DNA of 64,000 nt from Microbaculum sp051390635 (GTDB lineage Bacteria; Pseudomonadota; Alphaproteobacteria; Rhizobiales; Tepidamorphaceae): the NCBI RefSeq assembly GCF_051390635.1, contig NZ_JBPODT010000005.1, positions 344,435-408,434 on the forward strand, read 5' to 3'. Both the position numbers and the translations under genes were made by a program. This document shows, one piece after another, positions 1-8,841 of this stretch (position 1 is the first letter of the stretch; each line of letters starts with the position of its first letter). A model generated the notes under the pieces. The model was not told where the DNA came from. It saw nothing but the letters and a program-made list of their open reading frames with translations, and did not search any database.

Positions 1-1074
1 CTCAAGCACCTGTTCCCCGATAACGTGGCGCGCGGCGTCGTCCTGCCCTTCGGCGTCTATTACGAACATTACAAGCGCGCACGCGTGTCCGTGCCCGAGA
101 ACCTGGCGGGCAAGGACATCGCCGAGCCGGGCCAACCGCTGCCGGACTTCGTGCGCGCGACCTATGCCCGGTTCTTCGGCGAGATGATCCCGAGCGGACT
201 GGGCGAAAAGGAGCTGTCGGACTGGATCAAGCCGCGGCTCGACGTCATCGTGGCCTCGATCATCGAAACCCCGCTCGACGAGAGCCTGAAGGCCGCGATC
301 GCGACCGAACTGGACAAGCAGGGCCTGCTGGATCCGAACGATCCTTCGATGACGGTCGGGTGCTTCGTCAGAAGCGACACCAATGTCGAGGACATGGAGA
401 ATTTCAATGGCGCCGGCCTGAACCTGACCATCTTCAATCTCGTCTCGCTCGACGACATCTATAGCGGGGTCAAGGAGGTCTGGGCCTCGCCCTTCCGCTA
501 CCGGTCGTTTTCCTGGCGGCAGACGTTGATCGACGATCCCGAGTGGGTTCTCCCCTCGGTCATCATCCTGGAGTCGGTTCCTTCCGAAAAATCCGGTGTC
601 GCGATCACGGCGGACATCAATTCCGGTGATCCCGACGCGATCCTGATGGCGACGTCGGAAGGCGTCGGCGGGGCGGTGGACGGAACGCCCGCCGAAACGT
701 TGTTGTGGTCGACCTACGGCATCGAGCTGGTCACCATGTTCAAGTCGCCGACCCGCCGCATGCTGAAGCCCGAAGGGGGCATCGACGTGATCGCGTCCAC
801 CGGCCGGGAATACGTCCTGAGCGACGAGGAAGTGGCCGCGCTCTCCGACGCGGCCAGGAAGATCGAAGCGTCCCTGGAGCCGACCCTGAATGCCGCGGGA
901 ACGCCGAGGCCATGGGACATCGAGTACGGCTTCGCCGACGGCAAGCTGTGGCTGTTTCAAACACGCCCGTTCATCGGCTCCGACGAAGTCGCCAATCTGC
1001 CCGCCCTGTCGCGACTGGACGATACGCCCCCCAGCGTGTCGGAGACCGTCGCCTTCGACGAGGTTCCCCAATGA
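1..1074 (+). CDS. Stand-alone PEP synthase/PPDK N-terminal (ATP-grasp) domain protein, 5' partial
   Basis: The frame is open from base 1, so the gene enters from outside the window; the GTG at 25 is probably internal. The visible 357 codons match the nucleotide-binding domain of PEP synthase and pyruvate phosphate dikinase (PPDK_N). A conserved Arg-Ser-Asp-x-Asn-x-Glu-Asp block lies at bases 373-396, and the segment DIEYGFADGKLWLFQTRPF is at bases 916-972. In the full enzymes, a swivelling His domain and a PEP-binding barrel follow this point. Here the protein stops about 34 residues later, so only the ATP/pyruvate-binding part exists. It may phosphorylate or bind a small molecule, but the substrate cannot be read from sequence. 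Its stop overlaps the next start (ATGA, 1071-1074), implying translational coupling with the L,D-transpeptidase-like gene. Confidence 0.8.
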   Translation, partial: LKHLFPDNVARGVVLPFGVYYEHYKRARVSVPENLAGKDIAEPGQPLPDFVRATYARFFGEMIPSGLGEKELSDWIKPRLDVIVASIIETPLDESLKAAIATELDKQGLLDPNDPSMTVGCFVRSDTNVEDMENFNGAGLNLTIFNLVSLDDIYSGVKEVWASPFRYRSFSWRQTLIDDPEWVLPSVIILESVPSEKSGVAITADINSGDPDAILMATSEGVGGAVDGTPAETLLWSTYGIELVTMFKSPTRRMLKPEGGIDVIASTGREYVLSDEEVAALSDAARKIEASLEPTLNAAGTPRPWDIEYGFADGKLWLFQTRPFIGSDEVANLPALSRLDDTPPSVSETVAFDEVPQ

Positions 1075-2714
1075 TCGTTCCACGCTGTTTCGCGCAGACC
1101 ATCGCATCGGTCGGGATCGCGGCCATCCTGTCGATCCCGGTGCTGACGGCGCCGGCGGAAGGGAAGGTCGTCTGGGACGGCTCCAAACCCGCCCCGGGCA
1201 TCTGGTTCTACTGGTACGAGCCATCGTTCTATACGGGCTTCGCGCCGAAGTCGCAGGACCCGGACCGGGCCCATATCGAGTTGTCCCGGGGCAATCAGAC
1301 CCGATTTACCCTCGTCCTCGGCAATGCCGAGATCGATACCTACCTGGACGATCTGGAACTGCGCCGAACCACCATCGAAGCCTTGGTGGAGAAAGGCGTC
1401 ATAGAACTCACCACCAACCTGTCGTTCGAACGGTTCGTCTCGCGGATGAGCGACGCGGGCGTGGAAACCGTTCTGGTGGCGCGTGAGAGCCTGGCGCCGG
1501 AAGAGTATCGGGAGGCGTCCCTCGAAGTCATGGAGACGCTGAACCCGGGCCGCATTTTCCGGATTCGCATGCCTCTGACCCGCGTGCTCGGCGAATGGCA
1601 CGCCTACCTGTCCGGCGCGGACCTTTCGAATACTCGGGAACGCCTCGATGCCGCGAACGAATTGCTGCCCGGACGAATGAACCTCTTCACACTGAGTGGC
1701 GAGGCCGACCAGGCATTGGACAGAGCTGTCGAGGCGGCCAAGGCGGGTGCAGACTCGCCAGGGTTTCGCGATGCCGCCCTCGCGTTCCTGGATATGGCGA
1801 AGAACGGCCAGTATGCGACGGTCGACGATCACATCGTCGCCATCGAGTTCACCGCGATCTATCCGGTCGGCACGGCGCAGGCCTACAAGAATACCGCCTA
1901 CGGCAAATTGCCCGACTTCGGCGTAACCGGCGTCTGGCCGCTGACGGAACGCGACAAGGGGCGCGGCATCACCGGAATGGTGGACTACCTGTCGTCCAAC
2001 CCGGGTTACGGGTTCATCCCCCTGCTCGCCTATCAGCCGGCCGGCGGCATCTACTACAACGCCTTCCACAATGCCGGCGTCCGCACGCCTTCCGGCACCA
2101 GCTTTCTGCCTGAACAGTGGCGGCACGTGCCGGGAGAGGTGACCCCGGACAAGCCCTATCAGCAGCTGTGGCTGGTGAGCCGGGGACCGGCCTCGCATGG
2201 CTGCACGCGGATGGACTCAGGCCAGATGAGCGAATTCCGCAACGCCCTTCCCTCGGCATCCGAGGGGCTCTCGGGAATCCCGGTCTTCCGGAACCTGCCC
2301 CAATGCTACGACGTGTTCGATATCGACGGCGACGGGCGGCAGGAGGTCATGGGGGTCGCCTATTTCCACGCCTACAAGAGCGAGAAACACGAGCCGACCG
2401 AGGCGTACAGCCCGAACAATCGGGAGGATTTCTACGCCTGGCTCTATGGCGACAACGTCGTCTACACCGACGATGGCGGCGCTGCCCTCAAGACGGTGCC
2501 CGTCTGCCGCTTCGAAGGGTTGAAGAAGGCCGACGAAGTCGGCTCGCTGGACAACGTGCCCCTGTACGAGGCGCCCTTCGAGCCGGGCTCCATCCAGTTC
2601 TACCAGCTCAAGCCGGCCGCGTTCGACTCGCGGCCGGGGATGGAATTCAATCGCGAATTGCGGCGTCTCGGTATCGGGTATGATGCGAATGCCAAGACCC
2701 TGTTCCTGGACTGA
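1071..2714 (+). CDS. Exported L,D-transpeptidase (YkuD)-like protein
   Basis: 547 aa. The ATG at 1071 overlaps the upstream stop. An N-terminal hydrophobic stretch (about residues 8-27, ending TAPAEG) looks like a Sec signal peptide, so the protein should be periplasmic. The motif SRGPASHGCTRM, with Ser375-His376-Gly377-Cys378, is the YkuD signature (S/T-H-G-C-x-R). In that family the Cys forms the acyl-enzyme that cross-links peptidoglycan or attaches proteins to it. The long N-terminal half (about residues 30-320) has no motif I recognise and is much larger than in typical 150-350-aa L,D-transpeptidases. The preceding ATP-grasp protein is an odd partner. The family call rests on this one motif; the physiological substrate is unknown. 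Confidence 0.72.
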   Translation: MIVPRCFAQTIASVGIAAILSIPVLTAPAEGKVVWDGSKPAPGIWFYWYEPSFYTGFAPKSQDPDRAHIELSRGNQTRFTLVLGNAEIDTYLDDLELRRTTIEALVEKGVIELTTNLSFERFVSRMSDAGVETVLVARESLAPEEYREASLEVMETLNPGRIFRIRMPLTRVLGEWHAYLSGADLSNTRERLDAANELLPGRMNLFTLSGEADQALDRAVEAAKAGADSPGFRDAALAFLDMAKNGQYATVDDHIVAIEFTAIYPVGTAQAYKNTAYGKLPDFGVTGVWPLTERDKGRGITGMVDYLSSNPGYGFIPLLAYQPAGGIYYNAFHNAGVRTPSGTSFLPEQWRHVPGEVTPDKPYQQLWLVSRGPASHGCTRMDSGQMSEFRNALPSASEGLSGIPVFRNLPQCYDVFDIDGDGRQEVMGVAYFHAYKSEKHEPTEAYSPNNREDFYAWLYGDNVVYTDDGGAALKTVPVCRFEGLKKADEVGSLDNVPLYEAPFEPGSIQFYQLKPAAFDSRPGMEFNRELRRLGIGYDANAKTLFLD

Positions 2715-2837
2715 GGGACATCGTTGCCGAAGATCACGGCGCCTGCCCGGGCCACATGTCCGGGCGGCGCGCCGCGAGATGTCGCCGATTTTCGGCGGCC
2801 ATCGGCCGCGCAGGTGAGGTGCCACTTGTCCCATCGG

Positions 2838-3869
2838 ATGAGACCTCGCGGAACTCGCGGCCAGGCGTTTTCCTCCCGCGCGCATATCGCGCTGGTATTG
2901 TTATTTTTGTCCGTGCCGGCGGGCGCGCCGGCTCGCCCGGCCAGCGAGCCGGTCCAGCACCGTTTCATCACACTGGGCACCGGCTCCCCGTCCGGCGTCT
3001 ACTACGCCGCCGGCCAGGCGATTTGTGAAGCCGTCAACCGGGCCGCGAAACGGCGCGCTGACAGAGGCGACAGGATCGTCACCATTTGCCGTGCGGGACC
3101 ATCGGGAGGATCGGTCTTCAACGTCCGTCAGGTCGCGTCGGGCGCGTTCACCTTCGCGATCGTGCAGGCAAACGATCAGCGTGCCGCGGTTGAAGGGATC
3201 GATCCCCAGCGCGTGAAGAGCGTTCCGGACCTGCGGTCGGTCCTCTCACTTCAGCCCGAAATTCTCCAGGTCGTGCTGCCACGAGGCTCCGACATCGAAC
3301 GGGTGCAGGACCTGTCCGCACGGCACATAAATTCAGGCAATCGTGGGTCGGGCACCCGCTTGCTCACCAACGAACTGGTCGAAGCCTACGGGGCGTCGCT
3401 GGACGAGGGGACGATGGCCGAGACGTTTTCCATGGAGCTGGACGCCGACGCCCTTTGCTCGGGTCGGCTGGACGCCTTCGTTACGGTGAGCGCCGTGCCG
3501 ACCCCAAGCGTCCTCGACGCGACGAAGCGCTGCGGGGCCCAACTGTTGCCGCTGCGGGGGCCGGAAATCGAGGACTGGCTGGCGGGTGCCGCCGACCTGG
3601 CCGAAATCGTCATTCCCGCGAACGTCTATCCGGGGATCCACGACCCGACGCCCTCGATCGGCGTACGGGCCGGGCTCGTGACGCGGGAGGCGGTGCCGGC
3701 CGACGTCGTGCGCGATGTCGTGGCCGCCGTCTTCGAGGAATTGCCGCTGCTGCGTTCGGCCCACCCGTCTCTTGAATCGCTGCAACCGCGCGAAATGGCC
3801 ACCGAAGGTCTTGGCGCGCCCGTCCACGACGGCGCGATGGCCTATTTCACGGAGCGCGGCTGGCGATGA
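2838..3869 (+). CDS. TAXI-family TRAP transporter solute-binding protein, orphan
   Basis: 343 aa from the ATG at 2838; a TTG at 2724 would add 38 Arg/Pro-rich residues and has a nearby GAGGGA. I prefer 2838 because a basic n-region followed by a leucine-rich core (ALVLLFLSVPAGAPA) then makes a normal signal peptide. The mature protein starts with HRFITLGTGSPSGVYYAAG, typical of TAXI (TRAP-associated extracytoplasmic immunogenic) binding proteins, followed by the usual N-x-GS-GT-type block (INSGNRGSGTR, around base 3330). TAXI proteins deliver small carboxylates or amino acids to a fused TRAP membrane subunit. No TRAP permease lies beside it; the next gene is a DAACS symporter with its own binding domain. 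Confidence 0.82.
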   Translation: MRPRGTRGQAFSSRAHIALVLLFLSVPAGAPARPASEPVQHRFITLGTGSPSGVYYAAGQAICEAVNRAAKRRADRGDRIVTICRAGPSGGSVFNVRQVASGAFTFAIVQANDQRAAVEGIDPQRVKSVPDLRSVLSLQPEILQVVLPRGSDIERVQDLSARHINSGNRGSGTRLLTNELVEAYGASLDEGTMAETFSMELDADALCSGRLDAFVTVSAVPTPSVLDATKRCGAQLLPLRGPEIEDWLAGAADLAEIVIPANVYPGIHDPTPSIGVRAGLVTREAVPADVVRDVVAAVFEELPLLRSAHPSLESLQPREMATEGLGAPVHDGAMAYFTERGWR

Positions 3870-3895
3870 CGACCAGACCCTGAAGCGAGGCGCCG

Positions 3896-6124
3896 GTGGA
3901 CCAACGCCCGACAGCGCCTGCACGATCGCAATCGCGAGCGACACCGCGGACCGGCGCGCCGCTCTCGCCCTTCCAACGCATCTTGCTGGCGCTCCTGCTC
4001 GGCATCGGCACCGGCATCTTTCTCGGCGAGATCGCCTCCCCGCTTCGCGTGGTGGGCGATGTCTATGTCGGCCTCCTGCAGATGACGGTGCTTCCGTTCA
4101 TCATCTGCTCGGTCATCGGCAATATCGGCAGCCTGACCATCGACCAGAGCAAGAGGCTCGCCCTGATCAGCTTCGCGGTCCTGTTCGTGCTCTGGGGCGT
4201 CGGATTTGCGACCCTTGCCCTGCTGGCCAGCGCGTTGCCCGTACTGCCCTCGGGATCGTTCTTCAGCACCAGCCTGATCGCGCCGCCGCGCGAGTTCGAT
4301 TTCGTGGAGATATTCGTTCCATCGAACCCGTTCCGGTCCCTGTCGGAGAATTTCGTCCCTGCCGTCGTGGTGTTCTGCATTCTCGTCGGCTTCGCGCTGA
4401 TGCAGTCGCCGAACAAGACCGAGATCGTCGCCCTCTTCAAGACGCTGAATGACACGCTGGGGCGCGTCAGCAACTACGTGACCCGACTGAGCCCGATCGG
4501 CGTGTTCGCGATCGCGGCCAGCGCGGCGGGGACCATCACGCTGGAGGAGTTCGGACGGCTTCAGGCCTATTTCGTGATCTACGGCGCGGCGGTGGTCCTG
4601 CTCGTCTTCGTGCTGCTTCCGCTGATCGTCTCGGCCGTCACGCCGTTCCGCTACGTCGATATCATCGCGACGCAGGGCAACGTCCTGATCACGGCGCTCG
4701 CGATCGGAAGCGTTTTCGCCGTGATCCCGTTGCTGGTGGAGAGCCAGAAGCGGCTGGTGGACCGTCTCGGTTCATCGGGCGCCCGGCCAAGCCGCCAGGA
4801 CCTCGAACACGCCGCCGACCTCGTCATTCCGCTTGCCTACCCGTTTCCCCATCTCGGCAAGATCGTGACGCTGATCTTCATACCCTTTGCCGCCTGGTTC
4901 TACGGCCGGCCGATGGACGCCGCCGACTACATACCGTTCGCGACGTCGGGCCTCTTCCTCAGCTTCGGCAAGGTGACGGTCACGATCCCCTTCCTCCTGG
5001 ACCTGCAGGAGATTCCCGCCGACATCTTCCGGCTGTTCCTGATGTCGAGCGCGGTCGCGGGGCCGCTCAGCGACATGCTCGGCGCGGCGCATCTGCTGGC
5101 CTTCACGTCGCTGACGACCTGCGCCATGAGCGGCCTTCTGGTGTTCAGACGTGCCGGGATCGCGGGGACGGCGGTGCTTTGCCTGGTGGCGACAGTCGTG
5201 ACCGTAGGGGCAACCCATCTGACCCTGAGCCGGCTCTTCGACGATTTCCTCAGCCGGGAGAACGTCATCGCCCAGATGAACCTGATGCAGGAGCGCAGCC
5301 CGTTCACGATCCTGCCCGTCAGCGAGCCGAACACCGACGCCCTGCTTGCGGGCGAATCGCCGATGGAACGCATCGAGCGCCGCCGGCGCATCCGCATCGG
5401 CTTCGACCCCGACAACCTGCCATTCTCGTACTACAACGCGCGCGGCGACCTGGTCGGCCACGACATCGATCTCGCCCATCGCCTGGCCCGGGACCTGGGT
5501 CTCGAACTGGAGTTCGTTCCCATCAATGCCCTGACGCTGGTCGATCAGCTCCGCGAGGATCACTTCGACGTCGCCGTGTCGGGTATCCCGGTGAATGTCG
5601 GGGTCTACGAGGATGCCACCTACAGCCAGCCCTACCTGAACGTGAACCTGGCGTTCGTGAGCGCGGACCACGAGCGCGGCGATTTCGCCAGCATGGCGGC
5701 GCTGGGCACCGGCGAGGGCCTTGTGCTCGGGATCAAGACAGGCAGCTACTTCGGCTACTACATCCGGCAGATCCTGCCAGAGGCGCGCATCGTCGAGCTG
5801 TGGTCCGAAAGCCAGTTCTTCGAAGGACCGCCGGAGCGCATGGACGCGCTGGTGACGACGGCCGAGGGCGGATCCGCCTGGACGCTGATCCATCCCGAAT
5901 TCGCCGTCATAGACCCCCGCGACGACGAGACCTCCGCATCGATCGCGATCCTGTTCGCCCGGGCCGACACGCAGATCGCCGCCGATATCGGGACCTGGTT
6001 GCAACTCAAGCGAAACGATGGAACGCTTCACCGGCTTTACGAGTACTGGATCCTCGGCAGGGGGGCGAAGCCGACCACGCCGCGCTGGAGCGTCGTTCGC
6101 GACGTCCTGCAATGGACCGACTGA
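3896..6124 (+). CDS. DAACS (dicarboxylate/amino acid:cation) symporter fused to a periplasmic SBP_bac_3 domain
   Basis: 742 aa, GTG start at 3896 with AAGCGAGG a few bases upstream. Residues 25-430 have the hydrophobic pattern of the sodium:dicarboxylate symporter family, with re-entrant-loop-like segments such as LIPLAYPFPHLGK and a following MSSAVAGPLSDMLGAAH region. A further membrane span (about 425-450) is followed from about residue 498 by an amino-acid-binding domain of the SBP_bac_3 type, beginning IRIGFDPDNLPFSYYN and continuing with GHDIDLAHRLARDLG, the classic opening of GlnH/HisJ-like proteins. The two domains are normally found on separate proteins working with unrelated transport mechanisms. 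The fusion suggests a symporter whose substrate is captured, or whose activity is gated, by a tethered periplasmic receptor. Confidence 0.85.
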   Translation: MDQRPTAPARSQSRATPRTGAPLSPFQRILLALLLGIGTGIFLGEIASPLRVVGDVYVGLLQMTVLPFIICSVIGNIGSLTIDQSKRLALISFAVLFVLWGVGFATLALLASALPVLPSGSFFSTSLIAPPREFDFVEIFVPSNPFRSLSENFVPAVVVFCILVGFALMQSPNKTEIVALFKTLNDTLGRVSNYVTRLSPIGVFAIAASAAGTITLEEFGRLQAYFVIYGAAVVLLVFVLLPLIVSAVTPFRYVDIIATQGNVLITALAIGSVFAVIPLLVESQKRLVDRLGSSGARPSRQDLEHAADLVIPLAYPFPHLGKIVTLIFIPFAAWFYGRPMDAADYIPFATSGLFLSFGKVTVTIPFLLDLQEIPADIFRLFLMSSAVAGPLSDMLGAAHLLAFTSLTTCAMSGLLVFRRAGIAGTAVLCLVATVVTVGATHLTLSRLFDDFLSRENVIAQMNLMQERSPFTILPVSEPNTDALLAGESPMERIERRRRIRIGFDPDNLPFSYYNARGDLVGHDIDLAHRLARDLGLELEFVPINALTLVDQLREDHFDVAVSGIPVNVGVYEDATYSQPYLNVNLAFVSADHERGDFASMAALGTGEGLVLGIKTGSYFGYYIRQILPEARIVELWSESQFFEGPPERMDALVTTAEGGSAWTLIHPEFAVIDPRDDETSASIAILFARADTQIAADIGTWLQLKRNDGTLHRLYEYWILGRGAKPTTPRWSVVRDVLQWTD

Positions 6125-6152
6125 AAGCCGACCGGGCAGGGAGGACACGCGA

Positions 6153-6680
6153 ATGCAGCACCTGAGCCGGACGCTATTGTCCGCCGTAACACTGGCCGCG
6201 GCCGCATCGGCGGCTTTGCCTGCCGCCGCGGAGCCGCTCGGGTGCCGATTGCTGCCCGGGACCTACGTGACGACGATCACCGATATCGAAGGGGTGTTCG
6301 CCTCGCGCGGCATCGTCACCTTCGCGCCGGGGGGAGGCCTGCTGGTGACGGATTCCCGGCAGGGCGGGCAGACCGGCGTCTACGACCCGTTCTCCGCCGG
6401 CCAGGGCGCATGGTCGTGCGGTCCCGGCGAGGCTGGTGGCATCGCGTTCTCCGCGATCTCGTTGAACTTCCCGACGCCGCCCGGAAGCGCGGGATCGAAC
6501 TTCGGCCGGGTCGACTATCAGGGGACCCTGGACACGACGGATGGCGCGATCTCGGGTACGATCTCGCTGCGGTTCTCCGAGGCTGGCGACCTGGAAGCGG
6601 CCGACCCGATATCCGATCCCGGCGCGGTCCTGGAGACCTTCAGCTTCGAGGGCCGACGCCTGACCGCACCCGAGAGATAG
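6153..6680 (+). CDS. Small secreted protein of unknown function
   Basis: 175 aa, ATG at 6153 with GGGAGG 10 bases upstream. The in-frame extension to 6018 overlaps the symporter gene and is not needed. Residues 1-26 form a clear signal peptide (AAAASAALPAAAE). The mature part has two cysteines (residues 31 and 89), is rich in Gly, Thr and Ser, and alternates hydrophobic and polar residues as in a beta-sandwich or barrel. I recognise no family. It lies 28 bases after the symporter gene on the same strand, so it is probably the last gene of the same transcript and may act in the periplasm with the transporter or the L,D-transpeptidase-like protein. Confidence 0.6.
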   Translation: MQHLSRTLLSAVTLAAAASAALPAAAEPLGCRLLPGTYVTTITDIEGVFASRGIVTFAPGGGLLVTDSRQGGQTGVYDPFSAGQGAWSCGPGEAGGIAFSAISLNFPTPPGSAGSNFGRVDYQGTLDTTDGAISGTISLRFSEAGDLEAADPISDPGAVLETFSFEGRRLTAPER

Positions 6681-6737
6681 GAGCCCGGACACGTCGCGAC
6701 GCCGCGTATGCGCCGCCAAGGGTCTTCCGACCTACCG

Positions 6738-7430
6738 TCAGTCGAACGCAAACCGAACCAGCCCTGCCGCCGCGAGCTCGGCATCGAGTTCCGGTCCCGT
6801 CAGACGCTCCAGTACCGCGGCCGCGCCCGCCCCGGGCATGGGGCTCAGGAAGATCGACATGTCGATATGCGCTGCGAGCGCGTCCGGAAAGATGGCGGCG
6901 GCAACGATGCCAGGGCTCGACAGGATCGTGGTCAGCGGCGCCACGGCAAGCGCCGTGTCGCCCGCAGCGACCGAGGCCACCGGCTCGCCTGCCCCCATCG
7001 GCCGGCCGCGCGGCGCCACCGCCTGGGTCAGGCCGAGCCGCGCCATGACGTTCAGATACGTCCGCCCACTCGTCCCTGCACCGGTATAGCCGATGCTGTC
7101 CGCACTTCGGAGCAGGGCCGCGATCTCTGCCGCGCCGGTCAGGACCGACCCGTCCGTGCCAGCCCTGCGACCAATGGCAAGCGGCACCCGGCCGAAGGGC
7201 CGATGGCTCGCGCCATCGACACGGCCAGCCGTCGCCAGCGCCTCCACATAGGGCGGATTGGTCAAGCCGATATCGAATGCCTCCCCCGCGGCGATCCGTT
7301 CGGGGATCACGGGGTTCAGGTCGATGAGCGGTGCCAGCGCCTGCCCCGCCGTCGCCTCCAGGCGCGGCCTGAGACGGTCCATGAGTGCCTGGATCGCCAC
7401 CGGCACGAAGATGCGCAGCCCGCTCGCCAT
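6738..7430 (-). CDS. ModA-like (SBP_bac_11 type) substrate-binding protein without signal peptide
   Basis: 230 aa, ATG at 7430 with GGGAAGGG just upstream on the minus strand. The order of motifs fits molybdate-type binding proteins: an opening LRIFVPVAIQALMDRLRP strand-helix, a middle DSIGYTGAGTSG ligand loop, and a C-terminal FPDALAAHIDMSIFLSP strand. No signal peptide or lipobox precedes the first strand, which begins at residue 5, so the protein should remain in the cytoplasm. No ABC permease or ATPase is adjacent. Similar leaderless proteins may act as cytoplasmic sensors or carriers; that role is inference. Confidence 0.62.
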   Translation of the reverse strand: MASGLRIFVPVAIQALMDRLRPRLEATAGQALAPLIDLNPVIPERIAAGEAFDIGLTNPPYVEALATAGRVDGASHRPFGRVPLAIGRRAGTDGSVLTGAAEIAALLRSADSIGYTGAGTSGRTYLNVMARLGLTQAVAPRGRPMGAGEPVASVAAGDTALAVAPLTTILSSPGIVAAAIFPDALAAHIDMSIFLSPMPGAGAAAVLERLTGPELDAELAAAGLVRFAFD

Positions 7431-7716
7431 CCCTTCCCGTCCCCCGGAAGCCTATGGAACCGAGCCCCCTCACCCGCATTTCGGTTCCTACTGACGTTGG
7501 CTGATCGTAGGCCGGTCGCCATCGCACGTAAATCGATGCATAGGCGGCTGATCGGATCGGATTCGAGCGCGACCGTAGCCGTTGGCGACCGTACGGGAGA
7601 TCAATCCGCGCCATAGATCGTACTTGAAAATCGTCCGGCGGTGCCGCCAACTAGCCGTGCGGAATCTGGCTCTCGGCTACGCGTTGCGTTGCGATGGCTG
7701 AAATCCGGAGGGGACG
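7431..7716. other. Divergent intergenic region
   Basis: This 286-bp gap separates the leftward ModA-like gene from the rightward ion-channel gene and must hold promoters for both. I see no convincing -35/-10 pair. The strongest element is the Shine-Dalgarno GGAGG at 7707-7711, five bases before the TTG start of the channel gene. It is less GC-rich than its surroundings near 7520-7640. Confidence 0.4.
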
Positions 7717-8748
7717 TTGAACCGGATCCTCGCCTTCGGTCTGTTCACGCTTGTCTTTATCGGCGCGCTTCCCCTGGCGGCCGCGCAAGCGCAGAACTGC
7801 GCCCTTCCGGCCGACTATCATGCCGATACGCCGCCCGACGGGGCTGGTGCCCCGATCGTGATCACGGTCGGAATACTGGTCTCCGACGTCACCGCGATCG
7901 ACGACGTGGGGCAGTCTCTCGAAGGCGACTTCATACTCCGGAAGACCTGGCGCGACCCCCGCCTCGCGAGGCTTGGCGGATGTCGGCTACACCGGTCGCT
8001 GGTGTGGTTTCCCGTGACCGACGTTCTGAACTCGAACCAGCTCCGGCGTTCACGCGGAGAGTTCGGAGCCGACCAGGTCCACATTCAGTCAGGTGGCGTC
8101 GTCGAGTACTACCAGCGCTTCTTCGGCTCGGTAGCGACCTACCACAACCTTCGCGACTTTCCCTTCGACAGCCACCGGATGCGGATCAGGATCGCGATAC
8201 TGGAGTACCCGGCCGATCGGGTCCGGATCCGGCTGGATCCGCAGTTCGGTGGGCTGGCGGCGCTGCTGAATATCCCCGACTGGTCGATCAACGGCGTCGA
8301 AACGACGGTGGCCGAAGAAATCGTTCCCGAGTTCAACACCACCTATTCCGTCCTCTACGTCGACATTCTCGCGAGCCGGAATGGGCAGTACTTCGTCTGG
8401 AAGGTCATGCTGCCGTTGCTGCTGATCGTCCTGATGTCCTTTGCCGTTTTCTGGATCGAGCCGGAGCGCTTCGGCCCGCAGATCGGGCTCGCCGCGACCT
8501 CGATGCTGACGCTGATCGCCTTCCAGTTCGCGATGACGAGCATGCTGCCGAAACTCAGTTACTTCACGCTTCTGGACCAGTTGATACTGGGCTCGACGAT
8601 CCTGGTGTTCGGATCCCTGGTCGAGGCGACGATGACGTCGGTTCTGATCGTCAAGGGAAAGACGGAGAGCGCGCTGAGGCTCGACCACGTCTGTCGCTGG
8701 CTCTTTCCGACCGCCCTCGTCGCCATATGGACGTTCATCCTGATCTGA
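7717..8748 (+). CDS. Bacterial pentameric ligand-gated ion channel (Cys-loop receptor family, GLIC/ELIC-like)
   Basis: 343 aa from a TTG start at 7717, chosen because GGAGG lies five bases upstream. Residues 1-25 are a signal peptide. About residues 26-225 form the extracellular beta-sandwich, including LRDFPFDSHRMRI, which matches the conserved pre-M1 loop (x-PFD-x-Q/H) of the family. As in other bacterial members the disulfide-forming cysteines of that loop are missing. Four membrane helices follow: M1 (about 228-250), M2 ending SMLPKLSY (the conserved M2-M3 loop proline), M3 (LILGSTILVFGSLVEAT) and M4 at the extreme C-terminus with only one or two residues beyond. Five subunits would form a ligand-gated cation or anion channel. 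The ligand is unknown. Confidence 0.87.
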   Translation: MNRILAFGLFTLVFIGALPLAAAQAQNCALPADYHADTPPDGAGAPIVITVGILVSDVTAIDDVGQSLEGDFILRKTWRDPRLARLGGCRLHRSLVWFPVTDVLNSNQLRRSRGEFGADQVHIQSGGVVEYYQRFFGSVATYHNLRDFPFDSHRMRIRIAILEYPADRVRIRLDPQFGGLAALLNIPDWSINGVETTVAEEIVPEFNTTYSVLYVDILASRNGQYFVWKVMLPLLLIVLMSFAVFWIEPERFGPQIGLAATSMLTLIAFQFAMTSMLPKLSYFTLLDQLILGSTILVFGSLVEATMTSVLIVKGKTESALRLDHVCRWLFPTALVAIWTFILI

Positions 8749-8841
8749 GTGCCAGGCGCCGCGTATTCGCGTGACAACGCCGATGGGGACGCGGCACTAT
8801 CCAAGCCGGGCCGCCTGCGCCGGATCGAGGAGGAAACCACC

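Noticed and set aside
2724..2837. Upstream TTG start for the TAXI binding protein
   Set aside because: It would place 38 Arg/Pro-rich residues before the signal peptide, which would hinder export; the ATG at 2838 gives a normal signal.
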